From Stagonosporopsis chrysanthemi (taxonomy: Eukaryota; Ascomycota; Dothideomycetes; Pleosporales; Didymellaceae): a DNA stretch of 64,000 bases. The translations under genes and the position numbers were made by a program. Location of the stretch: positions 1 through 64,000 of the forward strand of contig JAFISE010000052.1 in assembly GCA_022560025.1 (NCBI GenBank), read 5' to 3'. Shown here piece after piece: positions 34,938-45,400 of the stretch (positions within the stretch are counted from its first letter, which is position 1; the number at the start of each line of letters is the position of its first letter). Under the pieces are notes generated by a model. It searched no databases and was not told the origin of the DNA. It saw only the letters and a list, made by a program, of their open reading frames with translations.

Positions 34938-36090
34938 CTTCGGTGGAACATCCATCAAACTTACGTTACACCCGATCCGAGTTTTCGTGGGCCGATGCCG
35001 CACGTGCATGCTCATATGTGGGCTTGATTACCTCGATATAAACAAGAATTCCAAGTCACTTGTCCCATGTCCATCAATATGACATTGTATTGGCCCCGGA
35101 GGTACCTGAAAGTTGTAACGTGAATGAGAGCACGCCAAATTCTTACCAGCAGGCGTTTGCTCATGTTACGCAGACGCCACGCAGGTGCGTTTTGTTCTAG
35201 TGAGATAGCTTTCCATCGACTACATTGCACCATACGCACAAACGGCAACTTTAGTAACAGCAGCCCAATGTTGACAAGAATATCATGCTGCCTTGGGAAG
35301 CTACATCCGTTGAATTCTTCTGGAACAGATTGTAGGCCACGGGTTGCCGTGACTCCATCTCGGACGAAGATGGAGATTCTGAGCTTAGGGCTTATTCCCT
35401 TAGCGTTGTCGCCAACATGGCTGAGATAGTTCGTTTGCCATAACATGCCGAGCTTCGACGGCCGTGTATGGATCGGAGGTCTTGAGGTCGGTGACGGTGA
35501 TTCGTGTTCAGGATAAAAGGTAACCCTCGATCAAGTACGCACATCTACAGTTGCTGGCTGCGCGACACTAGTATAGAAGCATTTGCACGCAGTATCTACA
35601 CCAATCGTCTACTCACTTTTTGACAAAGAACTAGCTGCTGCATTGACAGAACCAACTGTCGAGTGCCCACCGTAGAGCCGCCTAGCAGCTCTCTCACCTT
35701 GATCGACGATCCTAGCTCGAAATCTCACGGCGTTTACCTCAAGACCGATATAGCAATATCCGCTCACCCTCCTACGCCTATCTCGTCCTCAACTCATGCG
35801 TCAAACATTATTACATGTCATAATCTTCTTCTCTCTCCCGTAAGTCACGTGCGACGCAACTTATAGGCTACCCTTCGAGCGAAGACGAGTCTGAGACACT
35901 GCATGCTCAAACTCTAAAAGGGTGCTGTATCCCGATCCGCAAAAGGACAGACTCAAAGCAATAAAGCAGCGCAGGATTTGTGTACAGCGAAAGCGACGAT
36001 TCTGACGCGGACACCAGGGTACTTCGTCGATCAGAAATCCTGATAGAGAAGTCTCCGATTACACACAATAAACTCTCCACGCCAAACAAA
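34938..36090. other. Intergenic, possible 5' exon of the next gene
   Basis: Mostly without supported features. Between about 35867 and 35921 a coding-like segment (YPSSEDESETLHAQTLKG) can be spliced through a 45-nt intron (GTGCTG..AAAG, 35922-35966) into the frame that opens the following large gene, adding SAGFVYSESDDSDADTRV. I found no start codon upstream that fits, so it is noted here and not annotated as coding. Confidence 0.4.
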
Positions 36091-39000
36091 ATGGCCAGAA
36101 TAAACTCGATAAGTTGGGGCGCCTCAGTCAGTCAACCTTCTCGAGAGCCCCAAAAGCGAACTTTGCCACCTTCCGCGCCTGCTCCCACCGGCAAGCGGCA
36201 TAAACAGGGTCCATTCCTTCTCGATTCAGACAGTGACGGCGAAATAGAGGACGAGGGCGATGATGGGTTCAACTTTGACGGGCATATCGTGGCACCAAAA
36301 CTTCCTGTCAGATGTGAGCCTCAGTCTCCACCTCGCATAGTGCAGCGACAAAGGTCGATTGCGACACCTGCAAGGCAATTATCCCCTTCTGAACCAATCA
36401 GAGCCTCACAGCCTGGCAACAATCTGAACAGAGATCGGTTCAAGAAAGCCGTAATGGCAAAGAGACAAAGTGACGTTGCGACATCGAGCATGACACAACA
36501 GGGATCGCAGACTGCACTACAAAGTCGACATGTGGATCTTGCTCACGCCAGCGGCTTGTTGCAGAGGAAGCCGTCAAACACTGCGGTAAATCGTGAAGCG
36601 TTTGCTAAGATTGGATCGAATCAAATCTCTGCTCATGCTACAGGGCTGGGCTCGTCTAAGCAGAACACAAGCTCACCAAAAACCCACGATGCAGAGAGCA
36701 TCTCTTCAGCAAGCAATCTGGGAAATCATCTACGAGTTGAATTGCCCAGTAGCTTTTCCTACACCAACAGACGACCATCCAACGGCATCAGGCCTCCCTC
36801 TGAGATGCGTCTTACTGAATTGCAACATCCATTAAATGGCTCCATACCTCCACGTGGCTCTACGCTAGCAGTCTGCAATTTGAGCGAAGCTTCGCGTGCC
36901 CTCAATTCCTCTGTTCTCACAGAAGCGAACATGACCCGATCAAAGAACACACCGAAGAGCAGCTCGCTTCGCAACGTCCTAAATGGGGTGAAATCTGAGC
37001 ACCGTAGTTTGGCGAAAGATCCAAGCAATGTTGGTAGTGAGTGGCGCAAAGCTCAGGCTGAGTTTGCGTCCGCAAAATCTGCGAGGAACGCACAAAGGCC
37101 TGAGGTCGGTGCAAGGTATGGACATACTCTGACGACAAGGAGAACAATTCCTTTCGAGGCAGTTACAGGAACGAAAGGTTCACCGGCACCCACAGCTGTC
37201 GAGGGCCATCAGGAGCCTGTTGCGGACAACCACAGTCCATTCCAGGCATCTCGTCTAGCTTCACCAAGCTCTCGAGCCCAAGGCACTAGTTCCAAGACTG
37301 CTTCGAGTCCTAGTGCAACCATATCTGACGAGCGAACACTTAAGATCAATGAACCTCGACCAACTCCGAACATAAGCCCGACGACGGTCTCTCAACCTAG
37401 CAACAAAGGCTCGCCTCCAGCAGCGTTCGATAGCCGAGGAAAGACTCTGCTGCATCCGAGGACCGGGCAGACGTCTAAGGTTCATCCTGTCAAGGTTGTT
37501 AATCAAGGGAACAATCAAAGAACCAGCTTGTCTTCATGTCCGGAAGCTTCTACCTCCGCATCGAGCATTGCCGCTCGAGAAAGCACGGCTAATCTGCAAA
37601 CATCGTCAAGCAAAAGCCCTGATACCATCCCAGAAAGGCAATCCGCTGACGATATGGCAAAACCCAGGCAGTTGCGAGGAGAACAGGCCTCCCGTTTACC
37701 AGAATCGAGCGTACACATCTCTGAGCTGGCGAACAACGGCCATCGACCTACTACGATTTTAATGGGTATCACTTCTTCAGCGGGGAGAGACTCACATATG
37801 AGCTCATCAAACACTGCTAAGACGGCATCTGAAGGGGCTTCGAAGGCAGTGGGAGCCTCACCACAACATCCTTCCAAACCGGCCAAGGTGCCAGACATGA
37901 CCGAGCCAATGGAAATATGTCATGAGCCGCCCGCTATTCGTGCCTCTGACATGACCGACTCGACTCCTAAAACCGTTGAAAGTTGTGCTCAACCGAACAT
38001 ACCAGTAGCTGTAATGGTGCGTCCAACGCGACCCCCGAACGCACCGTTGCACCCGGAGAAGGACACAAAAGACGCGCGATCCCATGCATCTACCCCCATA
38101 AAGCCTCCTTGTGACGATGGTTCGGCACATTCTGTACATGCAGAGGTTGCTCAGCTGCCTTTTCCTATCGCTTCTCTATTTCGTGACGTTGCTTGGGCGC
38201 CGCGAAAGCCGACAACACAGTCAAATATGGTGGAACCACCAAAATCCGTCAACAACTTGCAAATAGAGCGCCGTTCGCCTCCAGAATCCCCCTCTTCTAG
38301 AGCATCGGAGTCTCTCACTAAACCTGCTGAGTCGCTTAGCCTACCCTCACTGGAAACGTCTCAGACAGGACCTGCCAGTCGAGTTCTGTCACTACCGGCC
38401 GTTACAGGGCCAGTACTACCGCAGCCTTGTCCTGCACCGGAGGTCGTTGTTGAACTGACAGGCCCATCAATCATCGGCACTGAGTCAACACTCGCTACTA
38501 CTTCTCCCAAATTGACACCTCAGACTGACGTCCTTCTTCCTTCTGCCAGTATTTCCTCCAACGCAGAGCCATACTTCGAGTACACCATCCACCAAGCACT
38601 TGTGTCGTCATGGTCCGGTGAGATCACAACTGAGATCACAGCCCGACCTCTGACATCCCTTGACACTGCCAATGTTCAATTAGAGCGGTCCTTCCAGAAT
38701 TCGAAAGAGCAGTTCCAGCTACTCGGCATGCAACTCACCAACACAATAGGCCATGTCGACGACAACGGACTCGTAGTGCATCAAATATCCTTCAAATCCC
38801 ACGAAGACCCCAGCAAAGCCTTGACACTCAAGCTATGGATCGAACGCGCCGAAGTGGGCGTCCACGCAAATCACATCCCTTCACGCAATTCCGCACCACC
38901 GACAATCAGCAAGACCATCTACGCAGTCCGACTCTGGAAGCTGCTCCAGACCGCCAACGCCGAGGGATCCGACAGCGACAGCGACAGCGACTGCAACTCG

Positions 39001-39468
39001 GACTCGGACTCGGAAGAAAACGATGGAGACGACGACGCCAACGGCAACTCAACCTCAGACTCAGACCCAGACGCCGTCCGCGTCCACCTCCCGCTACCCC
39101 CAATCTGCACCGAACTCCACACCACCCTCGACGCCGCCAACCGCGCCGCGAAACGCGTCCAAGTCCATCTGAGCCACAAACCCGCCCCGAACCCCATGCA
39201 GGCGCAATGGCAGGCCAAGAATCTGCAGGAGCTGAATGGCAAGCTGGACGCTCTGCGGGGGGAAGTCGCGGCGCACGAAGTTGCGGGCCACGATGGGCAT
39301 GTGGAGGAAGAGGAGGGGAAGCGGAACGCGCCGTCGCCGGGCGAGGACGAGCAAGGGCGCGGGAAGGGGTGCTGGCGGAGCGTGTTCAGGGTGATTGAGG
39401 GGGGAAGGCACGAGGACTACGAGGTGCTGGTCTGCGGGGTGGGCGTCAGTGGGCCGAGGAACGTGTAG
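36091..39468 (+). CDS. Large disordered, probably nuclear protein of unknown function
   Basis: 1,125 residues from ATG 36091; the same frame is open upstream to 35967, so the true start may lie in an earlier exon. About the first 850 residues are Ser/Pro/Thr/Gln-rich and disordered, with acidic patches (DSDSDGEIEDEGDDGFNFDG) and basic nuclear-localisation-like segments (GKRHKQG). A more ordered region begins near 38570 (PYFEYTIHQALVSSWSGEI) and contains KALTLKLWIERAEVGVHAN and ISKTIYAVRLWKLLQ. An acidic Asp/Ser repeat (38967-39066) follows, then a helical TTLDAANRAAKRVQVHLSHK. This looks like a fungal lineage protein; no domain recognised. Confidence 0.7.
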   Translation: MARINSISWGASVSQPSREPQKRTLPPSAPAPTGKRHKQGPFLLDSDSDGEIEDEGDDGFNFDGHIVAPKLPVRCEPQSPPRIVQRQRSIATPARQLSPSEPIRASQPGNNLNRDRFKKAVMAKRQSDVATSSMTQQGSQTALQSRHVDLAHASGLLQRKPSNTAVNREAFAKIGSNQISAHATGLGSSKQNTSSPKTHDAESISSASNLGNHLRVELPSSFSYTNRRPSNGIRPPSEMRLTELQHPLNGSIPPRGSTLAVCNLSEASRALNSSVLTEANMTRSKNTPKSSSLRNVLNGVKSEHRSLAKDPSNVGSEWRKAQAEFASAKSARNAQRPEVGARYGHTLTTRRTIPFEAVTGTKGSPAPTAVEGHQEPVADNHSPFQASRLASPSSRAQGTSSKTASSPSATISDERTLKINEPRPTPNISPTTVSQPSNKGSPPAAFDSRGKTLLHPRTGQTSKVHPVKVVNQGNNQRTSLSSCPEASTSASSIAARESTANLQTSSSKSPDTIPERQSADDMAKPRQLRGEQASRLPESSVHISELANNGHRPTTILMGITSSAGRDSHMSSSNTAKTASEGASKAVGASPQHPSKPAKVPDMTEPMEICHEPPAIRASDMTDSTPKTVESCAQPNIPVAVMVRPTRPPNAPLHPEKDTKDARSHASTPIKPPCDDGSAHSVHAEVAQLPFPIASLFRDVAWAPRKPTTQSNMVEPPKSVNNLQIERRSPPESPSSRASESLTKPAESLSLPSLETSQTGPASRVLSLPAVTGPVLPQPCPAPEVVVELTGPSIIGTESTLATTSPKLTPQTDVLLPSASISSNAEPYFEYTIHQALVSSWSGEITTEITARPLTSLDTANVQLERSFQNSKEQFQLLGMQLTNTIGHVDDNGLVVHQISFKSHEDPSKALTLKLWIERAEVGVHANHIPSRNSAPPTISKTIYAVRLWKLLQTANAEGSDSDSDSDCNSDSDSEENDGDDDANGNSTSDSDPDAVRVHLPLPPICTELHTTLDAANRAAKRVQVHLSHKPAPNPMQAQWQAKNLQELNGKLDALRGEVAAHEVAGHDGHVEEEEGKRNAPSPGEDEQGRGKGCWRSVFRVIEGGRHEDYEVLVCGVGVSGPRNV

Positions 39469-39733
39469 CCTTGCATACCCAGTAGGGAGGGCAGTTCGAA
39501 TGCTATTGGAATACCTTGAATATCGACTCCTCCAAGATAAAATTCGCAGCTGGGCTGGCAAGCTCTTATACATACATGCGCTTTGCAGCATTCACTCCTG
39601 TACCCCCTCAAATAAAAAAAGAATAAAAAAACACCACTCAGTGCGTACACAAATCCGACACTCGACCCCCTGTGCCATCCCTCTCTCTCTGTGCCCCAAA
39701 AGACAACGACAACGACAAAGATGAGGACGAGGC

Positions 39734-39740
39734 AAAAAAA
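39734..39740 (-). terminator. Pol III terminator of the initiator tRNA
   Basis: Seven consecutive T on the minus strand, nine bases past the mature 3' end of the tRNA, fit a standard RNA polymerase III stop. Confidence 0.75.
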
Positions 39741-39749
39741 GAGAATAAC

Positions 39750-39821
39750 TAGCTGAGACTGGTTTCGATCCAGTGTCCTCCGGGTTATGAGCCCGGCGCG
39801 CTTCCGCTGCGCCACTCAGCT
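39750..39821 (-). tRNA. Initiator tRNA-Met (CAU)
   Basis: A 72-nt cloverleaf without intron. The acceptor stem AGCTGAG pairs perfectly with CTCAGCT (A1:U72, a eukaryotic initiator hallmark), with discriminator A73. D stem GCGC/GCGC. The anticodon stem CCGGG/CCCGG has loop CTCATAA (anticodon CAT). T stem ACTGG/CCAGT has loop ATCGAAA in place of the elongator TTCRANY, so it carries A54 and A60 as eukaryotic initiators do. It lies between two protein genes and has no visible neighbouring tRNA. Confidence 0.95.
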
Positions 39822-40360
39822 TTGCGTTGTGATTGGATGAAAAAGTCTCCGTCTATTAAATATATATCCCTTAATTATCTCAATATCAAGCATCTCGACG
39901 CCAACTTTTCCCATCAAAAAGCTGTATGTGGCATGTCTCGTGTTGCTCAGGCAGTGCGTCTGTGTGGAGCGCAGGATGTGCCAGGCAGAGTGGGGGCCCT
40001 GTGTGGGGCCGCCACGACACCCCCTTCTGCGCGCCCACGCCGAGGGGAATGTGAGCTGCACTTTGGGCTTTCGCAGGAGAACTGAGGGGCGGGGAGAATG
40101 TAATGTGGAAGCTTTTGATTTCTGGGCCGTCGGGCGGGGGAAAAGCGACGGAGGGTATCTATCTGATGTTGTTTTTACTTGTTGTGGTGGTACGTACGGG
40201 TATGTGATACACTTTTTCTCTCTGCGGGTGGGCGCGGATTACATCGAGCTGGGGTGAAGGTTCTTCGTGGGTGCGCGGTCGGATACGCATACGCATGCTG
40301 TGGGTCGAACACTTGCGTGGTGAAGACGTGCGTAGTGAGGGAGGTTTTGCGCGGACGGCT
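39822..40360. other. Intergenic
   Basis: 539 bp upstream of the tRNA and downstream of ISY1. Nothing recognised. Confidence 0.5.
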
Positions 40361-41122
40361 TCAACCCAGCTTCTCGAGCATCTTCCTCCGCCTCCGCTCC
40401 ACCAGCTCCTCATTCACCTCCTCGAGCGACGGAACGCGCCACCTCACGCCGTCCCCTGCATCGCCAGGCAGCTCAACCCACTCCTTGTGCGACGCTCCCG
40501 GTTTCTGGCCCAAGTCCTCCGGCAGCGCCATGAAGTGGTCCCACGCCTCCTTCTCCTTGCGCTCCTCGTACCGCACCAGCTCGCCATCCTCCTCATCGAG
40601 ATTATACCCATAGTACCCCGCGTCCACCTTCTGCCTCAGCTCACTCCTCTTCTCGCGCCCCTGCTTCGCCCCTTCATCATCCTCGGGCCTCTCCTGCCGC
40701 TCAAACAACTCCTTCACACCCGGCAGTTCCTTCGCGCGCCCAAAATACCTATACCCCTTCCCGCCCCCGGGGACCTCTCTCCCCTCCTCATCCAGCACGC
40801 GGCCACCACGCATATAATTCGGGCCCCCGAGGTCGCGAATCTGCTTCTCCCACATGTACTTCTCGCGCATCGCCTTGTTGATTTCGTCGTTGAGGTCGCG
40901 GATCTGGTAGTCGCTCAGCGCCTCGTCCTGGATCTTGGTCACCTTGCGGCTGATCTCTTTGAGCACCTGGCCCCGCCATTTCTCGCAGACTGGGATCGAC
41001 GACACGCCCGTGATCAGCTTCGGCCGCCGCGTGCGCGAGATGTCGATTATGCCTGCTTCGGCGGCTTGTGCCGCGCGGAAGCGGAAGAGCATCGAGTGCG
41101 CTTTTTCGGAATTGCGCGCCAT
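40361..41122 (-). CDS. ISY1: Pre-mRNA-splicing factor ISY1
   Basis: A single exon of 253 residues starting MARNSEKAHSMLFRFR, the invariant ISY1 N-terminus. It continues through KWRGQVLKEISRKVTKIQ, RDLNDEINKAMREKYMWEKQI, LGGPNYMRGG and GRVLDEEGREVPG, and ends in a basic helical tail (ELVERRRRKMLEKLG). ISY1 belongs to the Prp19-associated (NTC) complex and helps position the catalytic spliceosome in the first step and its fidelity. Length and order are normal. Confidence 0.96.
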   Translation of the reverse strand: MARNSEKAHSMLFRFRAAQAAEAGIIDISRTRRPKLITGVSSIPVCEKWRGQVLKEISRKVTKIQDEALSDYQIRDLNDEINKAMREKYMWEKQIRDLGGPNYMRGGRVLDEEGREVPGGGKGYRYFGRAKELPGVKELFERQERPEDDEGAKQGREKRSELRQKVDAGYYGYNLDEEDGELVRYEERKEKEAWDHFMALPEDLGQKPGASHKEWVELPGDAGDGVRWRVPSLEEVNEELVERRRRKMLEKLG

Positions 41123-42483
41123 GGTCGGGGATGTGTGCGGGGGTTTGGGGTGGTGGTGGAGGTGGTGCGCGGGTTTGTGCGCTGGGGATGTGAGCCGCGG
41201 CGCGGTTGTGGTGTGAAAGGGCTTTTAGGTAGCTCGAGCGCAAGAATTAAGTGTGTAATGGGAATTAACTGCCGGCAGTCGCGATGCGAAAGGTGTTGTT
41301 TGGAATTGGTATTAGTTGTGGTGTGGTTAGGTGTGTGCTGGTTGGAGCAAGACGCGTTGAGCAAAAAGCTGAAGTTGGTGCTGCGACGAGCGGGTGACGT
41401 TGGCAGAATGGGCTTGGCGAACCGGCGATTGCATGGACTCCCTTCCTTCACCTCGCGTTGCAATGGAGAGTGTTCTCGCAGTAGATCTAGATTTCTTAAT
41501 TCTATTGTTAAGAAAGTAGAAAGTATCTTGCTTCAGAAGCCTGGTCCTTAGCATATTAACATCGATATAACGTCACCCCAAACAGCTACGAAGCACACAT
41601 CGTAGACTTGAACCTTGCACTTATACAGCCTTGAGAAAAGCAACAAACTACCTTAACCCAAGTGCTCCATACCTATTCACCAAAGGCAATCGTCTGTTAT
41701 ACAAGACATTCAAGCGACCTGTGTTACATACATCACAACCTCAATTTCTACCCACAAGCTGCACACACACTTCCTACAATTTCAGCATATAACTGATTCC
41801 AATCTACGTCCCCCCCTACGCCAACCCATGCCAGCTAGCCACTCAACAGCCCGCAATAACAACAACAGCTATGTTCTTCCTTGTCAAGCAGACAGTTTCT
41901 TTCTTTCTTTCTTCCAAGCAGAGTAGAGAGTGCACAGCTAATCGCATACAAAGCGGTCTAATCTTGAGTCCAAAACCCGTAAAAAACGCAAAAAAAAAGG
42001 AAAGGAAAGGAAAAGCGGGAGAGTCATCATCACCACCATCTGTATCCAGCGTCCAACCAGCCTCCACACCAACGACCAACAACCTGTCTGAGAGACGGGC
42101 GCGTCATAGCCATGCGCTGCCCGACATTCTTCTCGCCCACGTTCTTGTCCTCATCCTCATCCGCACCAGCAGCCCCCTCGCGCAGCGGTTGTGCGCGGAC
42201 CCAAGCCAAAAGACACTGTCCGAGCCCCAGAACGCTGACGGAGAGACACAGACACAGACACATAGGAAACAACAGGGAAAAGACGTCGCGATGCGTGGAA
42301 GTACTTGAAGAGACACTGAAGTTGACACTGATATTTAGAACTAAAGGAAAACAGAAGACTGTCAGTCAGATTAAACGACTATACTATAGGAGTAGTGTGG
42401 GTGCAAGTTCTGGTACAACAAACACAAAGAGGGTTTGCGAGGAAGATATGGTGGTGGTAAGGGAAAGGGGGGAGGAGAGGATA
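41123..42483. other. Intergenic
   Basis: 1.36 kb between the ISY1 promoter side and the Num1 3' end. It contains A-rich and GGAAA-type simple stretches near 41990-42020. No gene or RNA recognised. Confidence 0.5.
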
Positions 42484-45400
42484 TTAACCACCAGCACTTG
42501 AGTTTGCGGCCTCCATCTCGGTCTGGTGCCGTATCCGGTCGTTGCGAGCTTCTGTGCGGGACTCGGTTCGCGATTCGGTTCTTGATTCGGCGCGCGACTC
42601 GGCGCGTGTGTCGGCGCGTGTGTCGGCGCGTGAGCTCGAGCGCGAGGTGAGGGACCCGATGAAGGACGGGCGGTTGTTCACGGTGCTAAGGCTGTTGGGG
42701 CGATGCTTCGTCGAGTGCATGTGCAGGTGGCCGACGTCGTGTTTGCCTTCGCAGCAGGCTCGAACGTTAACCAAGCCATCGATGTCGCGCTCGACATGGG
42801 TGTGGATTTCGCGGCTGAGATCCATAGTGGCGGCGCTTGGCTCCTCAAACGTGTCCTCGTTGATCCTGCTGCGGCGACTCGAGAAGGAGTTTCGCATGGC
42901 TGAGTTCGGCCGGAGCATGCTGCTGAAGCGACCGCTCATAGAACCCGTCTGCCCAGGCTCGGTAGAAGCTGCGCGTTGCGGCGTGACGTGATGTTGGCGG
43001 AGCGTGGGAATCTCGTCTCGGTCCGCGGTCGTGTTGCGGCTCATACGAGATGTTGCAGAAACTCTCGACCGACCGGTCGCTCGCGAGGCGCTCCGGTATC
43101 CAGCGTTGAACTCGTCTTGGATCTCCGCTGTCGCGGGAGACTCGGGAGGTCTCTGCTCGAGCTGCTCGCTGTCCTCTTCCACTCTTTGACACAGGTAGCT
43201 CAGCGCGTTGAACCACGTCTCGTGGCGCTTGCCAGTAGCTGCAGTGAACTTAATCAAACGTCCAGGGGTGGCAACAACCAAGCTCTTTTGGTGGAGACCA
43301 GGAGGCATCGGGTTGAGATCCTCAACCTCCTCAACAGACTCGATCGCCACACTCTTGGCCTTGAGCTCTGTCTTTCCGGCTGTCTGGGGATCCCTATCGC
43401 TCCAGTACAATGTCCTTGTGTAAGGGTGGATCCAGAAGAACCGGCGGTGCCGTGTGTCAGACATACCACCGCCCATTGTCTTACGGGTGTACTTCCAGAG
43501 GTACTCGCCGATCATTGTCTGGGTGATGGCCTGAATCATACGAGGATCAGTGGCACCCGCAGGAACTCCCGGTGGCGCGAATGATGGTCCACCTGTAATG
43601 TTGAAGCGTTGGTCGACCTCAGACGTGAACGAGGAGATCGATGAGCGGCGGCTGATCGGTGATGAAGCTCGGCTGTGGGCATCGCTGCGGTTGGTCGATC
43701 GGCGACGCGCACGTGGAGTAGTACCGCCAGTCCTTGGGGTCAGAGTCGCGGTACCGGTCTTGAGCGATGGTGTGGAAGGCTTCTTGTAAGCTGAGGCTGG
43801 GACCACAGGCGGACCCATTTGCCCAGGAGTTGTTGGCACGAGGGGCTGCTTAAGCGCCGCCGCAGCAATGACCTGCTTGTGGTCGGCCGGTAGAGGTGGC
43901 GGAGAAGCAGCTCGAGAACGGATACTGCCAGAACTGCCGGGGCGTCGTGGCACGCGCTCGCCCGAGTGTCTCCTGCTGGGCGAAGGAGGAGGCGACAACG
44001 ACTTTTCAATGCCGGCAGTCGCGACCGTCCCTAAGTGTCGGCTGCTGCTGCGAGCAAGCAATAGCCTGTCGATCTGCTGGGCGGACACCATGGTCTGCGT
44101 GCCGCCATCGGCCATGACTGAGCGACGAGTTGTCTGTGTGCTATTGGTGCTGACGGGCACAAGCGAACGGGCAGTGTTGTCTTCAAGAAGGATCTGATCG
44201 GAGTCGGCATGTTGGTCTTGAGGCCACGGCTGTGTTGCTTGGGAGAAGTCAAGACTCCATGGCGCAGGCCCGGTACGGTGGGCTGTGACAGGCCTGGAAG
44301 GAGCATGCGGCTCTGTAACTTGCACGGAGAGCGTCGACAGCGACAGCTCGGGAAGAACGACACGATTCGCTGTAGATGGAGTGGGAAAGAAGGAAGGCAC
44401 GGTAGGCGATTCAGGCGTGCGACTCTGCAGCGTTGTGACTTCCGAGAAGGTCGACTGGCCTGCAGTAGGTTGAATGGGCGCAGAGTGTTGCGCGGTGACC
44501 AGTGACACTCTGGAACGAGGTTGGCTGCGCGGCTGCAACGGTTCGGTGGTCTGCGAAGAGAATGACGAGAAGTTCGAAGGTGCTGATCTTGGCTGAACAG
44601 GCTCCGTAGTCTGAGAAGACATTGTCGAGAAGACGGGTAGCGCGGTCTTCGGTGCATCGACAGGCTCGGAGGTCTGGTAAGACACGGAGGACAGTTGGGG
44701 CGCAGCTTGTTTCGGTGCCGCCGGTTCAGTAGCCTCAGATGCGAACGACGAAAGCTGCAGCGATTGTGGCTTGGGAACAGCAGGCGCCGTAGCCTCCGAC
44801 GCGAAAGTCGACACATGTAGCGCCTGCGGCTTGGGAACGAGAGGCTCTGTGGACTTTGAGGCAAACGTCGACAGCTGCAAGTCCTGCTGACGAGGCGTGG
44901 CAGGCTCTGTGATCTGAGCAGAGAGCACAGAGAGCTGATGAGCCACACGCTCGGGAGCGAACGGCTCGGTAGTCTGCGAAGAGTGCATGGAAAGACCGTG
45001 CGCGGCTTGCTTTGGAACGACTGGCTCTGTTGCTTGGCTTGAGTAGAGAGACAGTTGGTGAGCCACCAGCTTCGGCGCAAACGGCTCTGTGGCTTGTGAA
45101 GAGTGCATCGAGAATTGATGAGCTGCTGGCTTCGGCTGGTACGGCTCCGTCGCTTGACTTGAGTGCACCGACAGCTGATTCGCAACCTGCTTCGGCTGGT
45201 ACGGCTCCGTCGCTTGACTTGAGTGCATCGACAACTGATTCGCAACCTGCTTCGGCTGGTACGGCTCCGTAGCCTGCGCAGACATTGTCGAGAACGACGA
45301 GAGAGACGCGCGAGGCACGTCAGCAGGCTCCGTTGAGTGCGCCGAGAAGCACGACAGACCCAATGGGGCATGTCTGACAGCCTCCTCCTTGTCGGTGACG

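Noticed and set aside
40271..41551. A 426-codon plus-strand frame opposite ISY1
   Set aside because: ISY1 on the minus strand is unmistakable; the plus frame is Leu/Arg/Pro-rich shadow.
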